Shown: piece by piece, positions 6,586 through 8,341 of the stretch | How the letters are laid out: the number at the start of each line of letters is the position of its first letter | Numbering within the stretch: the first letter of the stretch is position 1 | From: Deltaproteobacteria bacterium | Lineage (GTDB): Bacteria; Desulfobacterota; Dissulfuribacteria; Dissulfuribacterales; QOAL01 | Length of the DNA: 8,341 bases | Direction of reading: 5' to 3' | Assembly (NCBI GenBank): GCA_027068235.1 | Contig: JAMOUE010000247.1 | Coordinates: forward strand, 1 to 8,341 | Notes under the pieces: generated by a model | Databases searched by the model: none | What the model was told of the DNA's origin: nothing | What the model saw: only the letters and a program-made list of their open reading frames with translations | Program-made: the position numbers and the translations under genes

Positions 6586-7194
6586 GTGGATAATACAAGT
6601 TTTAGCGACATACTGCGAAAGCTCACTCATCCAATGCTCCTGCCGTTGGCAAGGTTTCTTGGAGGTCTTGGGCTTACTCCAAACATGCTTTCTCTGATAG
6701 GGATGGTGGCCTATGTGGTTGCAGGATTTGTATTGGCAACTGGTTATCCGATAGCATGTGCTGTAATACTTATGATATTTGGCCCCCTTGATGTCCTTGA
6801 CGGAACATTGGCCAGGGACAGTGGTCAGGAGACGTCATACGGTGCATTTTTAGACGCCACTTTAGATCGATATGAAGAGTTTTTTATCTATGCAGGCCTT
6901 CTTTACTACCTATTAAACGGACTTGGTAAAGGGCCTTTATCTGCCATCCTTGTTTTGTCAGCCCTTTCTGGCTCTTTTTTTGTAAGCTATACAAGGGCAA
7001 AGGCAGAGGCGCTTGGTTTTGAATGCAGTGTGGGAATACTTACTCGTTTTGAAAGAATAGTATTATTTATAGTGGCTATAGTTACAGGCTGGATAGATGC
7101 GATTTTGGCAGTGATTGCCATCCTTTCCTTTGTAACCACCTTTCAACGTATGGCAATAGTTGCCAAACAGGCCAAAGGACATGAAAAATCATAG
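6586..7194 (+). CDS. CDP-alcohol phosphatidyltransferase (inositol-phosphate-type synthase-like)
   Basis: This integral membrane enzyme should swap the CMP of a CDP-linked lipid for an alcohol headgroup, releasing CMP at the inner membrane. The family signature D-x2-DG-x2-AR-x8-G-x3-D-x3-D is complete: D69, D72, G73, A76, R77, G86, D90 and D94, which bind the metal and CDP. Hydrophobic segments at about 35-52, 56-68, 98-112, 117-134, 157-169 and 171-184 fit six membrane helices. The later segment SYTRAKAEALG...RFER (134-157) resembles the pocket of phosphatidylinositol-phosphate and archaetidylinositol-phosphate synthases more than standard PgsA, so the headgroup may be inositol phosphate. 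That is inference. The GTG start at 6586 has AAGG 6 nt upstream and lies 30 nt after ileS. The 3' end overlaps rsmI by 14 nt. Confidence 0.9.
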   Translation: MDNTSFSDILRKLTHPMLLPLARFLGGLGLTPNMLSLIGMVAYVVAGFVLATGYPIACAVILMIFGPLDVLDGTLARDSGQETSYGAFLDATLDRYEEFFIYAGLLYYLLNGLGKGPLSAILVLSALSGSFFVSYTRAKAEALGFECSVGILTRFERIVLFIVAIVTGWIDAILAVIAILSFVTTFQRMAIVAKQAKGHEKS

Positions 7195-8050
7195 GGGTCG
7201 CCTCTTTGTTGTGGCAACACCCCTTGGAAATCTTAAAGATATCACCTACAGGGCTGCTGAGACCCTTAAAAGTGCCTCACTGATTGCCGCAGAAGACACC
7301 AGAAGGACCAAGAAGCTTTTATCACACCTTGGTATAAGGGTAAGGGTGATAAGTTGTCATGAGCACAACGAGTCTAAGAGGGTGCAGCTAATACTTGATT
7401 GTTGTGAGCAAGGCGGTGATGTAGTTCTTGTCTCAGATGCTGGTACTCCAGGAATATCTGATCCTGGTGCCAAGGTTATTGGCGAGCTTCGAAGGGCAGG
7501 GATAGAAATCCTTCCTGTTCCTGGCCCAAGTGCTGTAGCATGCGCCTTGAGTGTTTGTGGCATGAAGGCCGACAGTTACCATTTTGTTGGCTTTTTGCCG
7601 TCAAAAAAGTCAGACAGGATAGAGGCCTTGAAAGAACTGGCCCCTATGAAATGTCTTCTTGTTTTTTTCGAGTCACCTTATCGAATAGTTGATTCCTTAA
7701 AGGATATTCTTCATACCTTGGGAGACAGAGAGGCATTTTTAGGTAGGGAGATGACAAAGGTTCATGAGACATACATTTCTGGCAAAATTAGCGAGATTAT
7801 AACTAGTCTTTGCACTAATAAGAGCGTCAAAGGTGAGATTACCCTGGTTGTGGAGGGCGCAAAGGACCTAGATGATGATGATGAAGATGTTGTGCCTGAG
7901 AAAATGGAAATGTTACTTCTTCACCTTCTGCAAGGAAAAAAGATGAGTGTGAAGGATGCATCTTCACTTCTTTCAGATGTCTGCGATATAAAGAAAGGAT
8001 CAATCTATAGGCTTGCCCTTGATATGCAAAAAAGGGGTGAAAAGCAGTGA
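7181..8050 (+). CDS. rsmI: 16S rRNA (cytidine-1402-2'-O)-methyltransferase
   Basis: RsmI uses S-adenosylmethionine to 2'-O-methylate C1402 in the decoding centre of 16S rRNA. The 289-residue protein has the tetrapyrrole-methylase fold with all family landmarks: ATPLGNL (12-18), AAEDTRRTKKLL (36-47), VSDAGTPGISDPG (84-96), PVPGPSAV (112-119), GFLP (137-140), FFESPYRI (162-169), REMTKVHET (189-197) and GEITLVVEG (218-226). An acidic linker, DLDDDDED at about 229-236, is encoded by a short GAT run. It leads to a C-terminal helical domain (about 240-285) like that of E. coli RsmI. I chose ATG 7181, which matches the family N-terminus. A TTG at 7160 would add seven unconserved residues. The ribosome binding site is poor (AGG 9 nt upstream), so the 14-nt overlap with the preceding gene may couple translation. 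Confidence 0.97.
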   Translation: MKNHRGRLFVVATPLGNLKDITYRAAETLKSASLIAAEDTRRTKKLLSHLGIRVRVISCHEHNESKRVQLILDCCEQGGDVVLVSDAGTPGISDPGAKVIGELRRAGIEILPVPGPSAVACALSVCGMKADSYHFVGFLPSKKSDRIEALKELAPMKCLLVFFESPYRIVDSLKDILHTLGDREAFLGREMTKVHETYISGKISEIITSLCTNKSVKGEITLVVEGAKDLDDDDEDVVPEKMEMLLLHLLQGKKMSVKDASSLLSDVCDIKKGSIYRLALDMQKRGEKQ

Positions 8051-8341
8051 AAGACAATGGGTTAGTGGTAATAATACCAGCAAGGTATGGTTCCAGTCGG
8101 CTGCCTGGTAAACCGCTTGTGGATATATGCGGTGCCCCCATGGTAGTAAGGGTGGCTCAGAGGGCATCTCTTATCAAGGGCGCCAGCAGGGTTGTAGTGG
8201 CAACTGATGACAAAAAGATAGCCAAAGAAGTGGAACAGGCCGGTTTCTCTTATGTTATGACAGCAAAGTCGCATCCTTCAGGTACCGATAGGATAGCAGA
8301 GGCGGTAAGGCACTTGGAACTTTCACCAGATCAGGTCGTGG
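8047..8341 (+). CDS. kdsB: 3-deoxy-manno-octulosonate cytidylyltransferase (CMP-Kdo synthetase), 3'-truncated
   Basis: KdsB joins Kdo to CTP, giving CMP-Kdo and pyrophosphate, the activated sugar for the lipopolysaccharide inner core; the reaction is cytoplasmic. Only the first 98 residues are in the window. They show the nucleotide-binding start VVIIPARYGSSRLPGKPL (7-24), then VVVATDD (49-55) and HPSGTDR (76-82), matching the E. coli enzyme closely along this stretch. The GTG start at 8047 overlaps the rsmI stop (GTGA) and has GGGGTGA 6 nt upstream (8034-8040), so both the start and the coupling to rsmI are well supported. The frame is open to the right edge with no damage. Its presence marks the host as an LPS-bearing Gram-negative. 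Confidence 0.96.
   Translation, partial: MKDNGLVVIIPARYGSSRLPGKPLVDICGAPMVVRVAQRASLIKGASRVVVATDDKKIAKEVEQAGFSYVMTAKSHPSGTDRIAEAVRHLELSPDQVV

Noticed and set aside
7871..7888. GAT-type triplet run in rsmI as a possible phase-variable repeat
   Set aside because: It is in frame with only four perfect GAT units. Changes in copy number would just lengthen an acidic linker, which is also acidic in E. coli RsmI.
8062..8274. 70-codon minus-strand frame at the right end
   Set aside because: It is antisense to kdsB, whose nucleotide-binding motifs are clear in the plus frame.

Overview
The window looks like ordinary chromosomal DNA from a Gram-negative bacterium. It carries kdsB, which makes the activated Kdo sugar of lipopolysaccharide, together with a bacterial-type ileS, a cmk and an rsmI. 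Base composition is moderate, slightly AT-rich, with AT-rich intergenic DNA. The GAF-PAS-HisKA-ATPase-REC hybrid kinase and the overall gene style suggest a deltaproteobacterial (Desulfobacterota-like) lineage. That is an impression from the proteins, not a proven placement. I see no mobile element, CRISPR array, tRNA, rRNA or phage gene.

Layout: (1) From the left edge to 1990, plus strand, is a soluble-looking hybrid sensor histidine kinase whose N-terminus lies outside the window. (2) At 1991-2132 is a short convergent gap with hairpins that could end transcription from both sides; the better one serves the minus strand. (3) At 2133-3277 (or 3301), minus strand, is a two-gene unit: cmk (cytidylate kinase), then a MarR-family regulator whose start codon overlaps the cmk stop by 4 nt. 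(4) At 3302-3663 is a divergent AT-rich intergenic region. It holds a recognisable minus-strand promoter for cmk, an interrupted palindrome next to it, and a perfect 10-bp inverted repeat upstream of ileS. (5) From 3664 to the right edge, plus strand, is a tight four-gene run: ileS, a CDP-alcohol phosphatidyltransferase, rsmI, and kdsB, which is cut by the window end. The three junctions are a 30-nt gap, a 14-nt overlap and a 4-nt overlap, so these genes are probably cotranscribed.

How they may work together: ileS and rsmI serve translation (Ile-tRNA charging, 16S rRNA 2'-O-methylation). The phosphatidyltransferase and kdsB serve the envelope (phospholipid headgroup, CMP-Kdo). CMP is released by the phosphatidyltransferase and, after Kdo transfer, from the KdsB product. 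The divergent cmk encodes the enzyme that returns CMP to the CDP/CTP pool, so the neighbourhood is biochemically coherent, although this may be coincidence. The least routine features are the cmk-marR translational coupling and the inositol-lipid-synthase-like signature in the phosphatidyltransferase. I did not find a convincing undescribed system.
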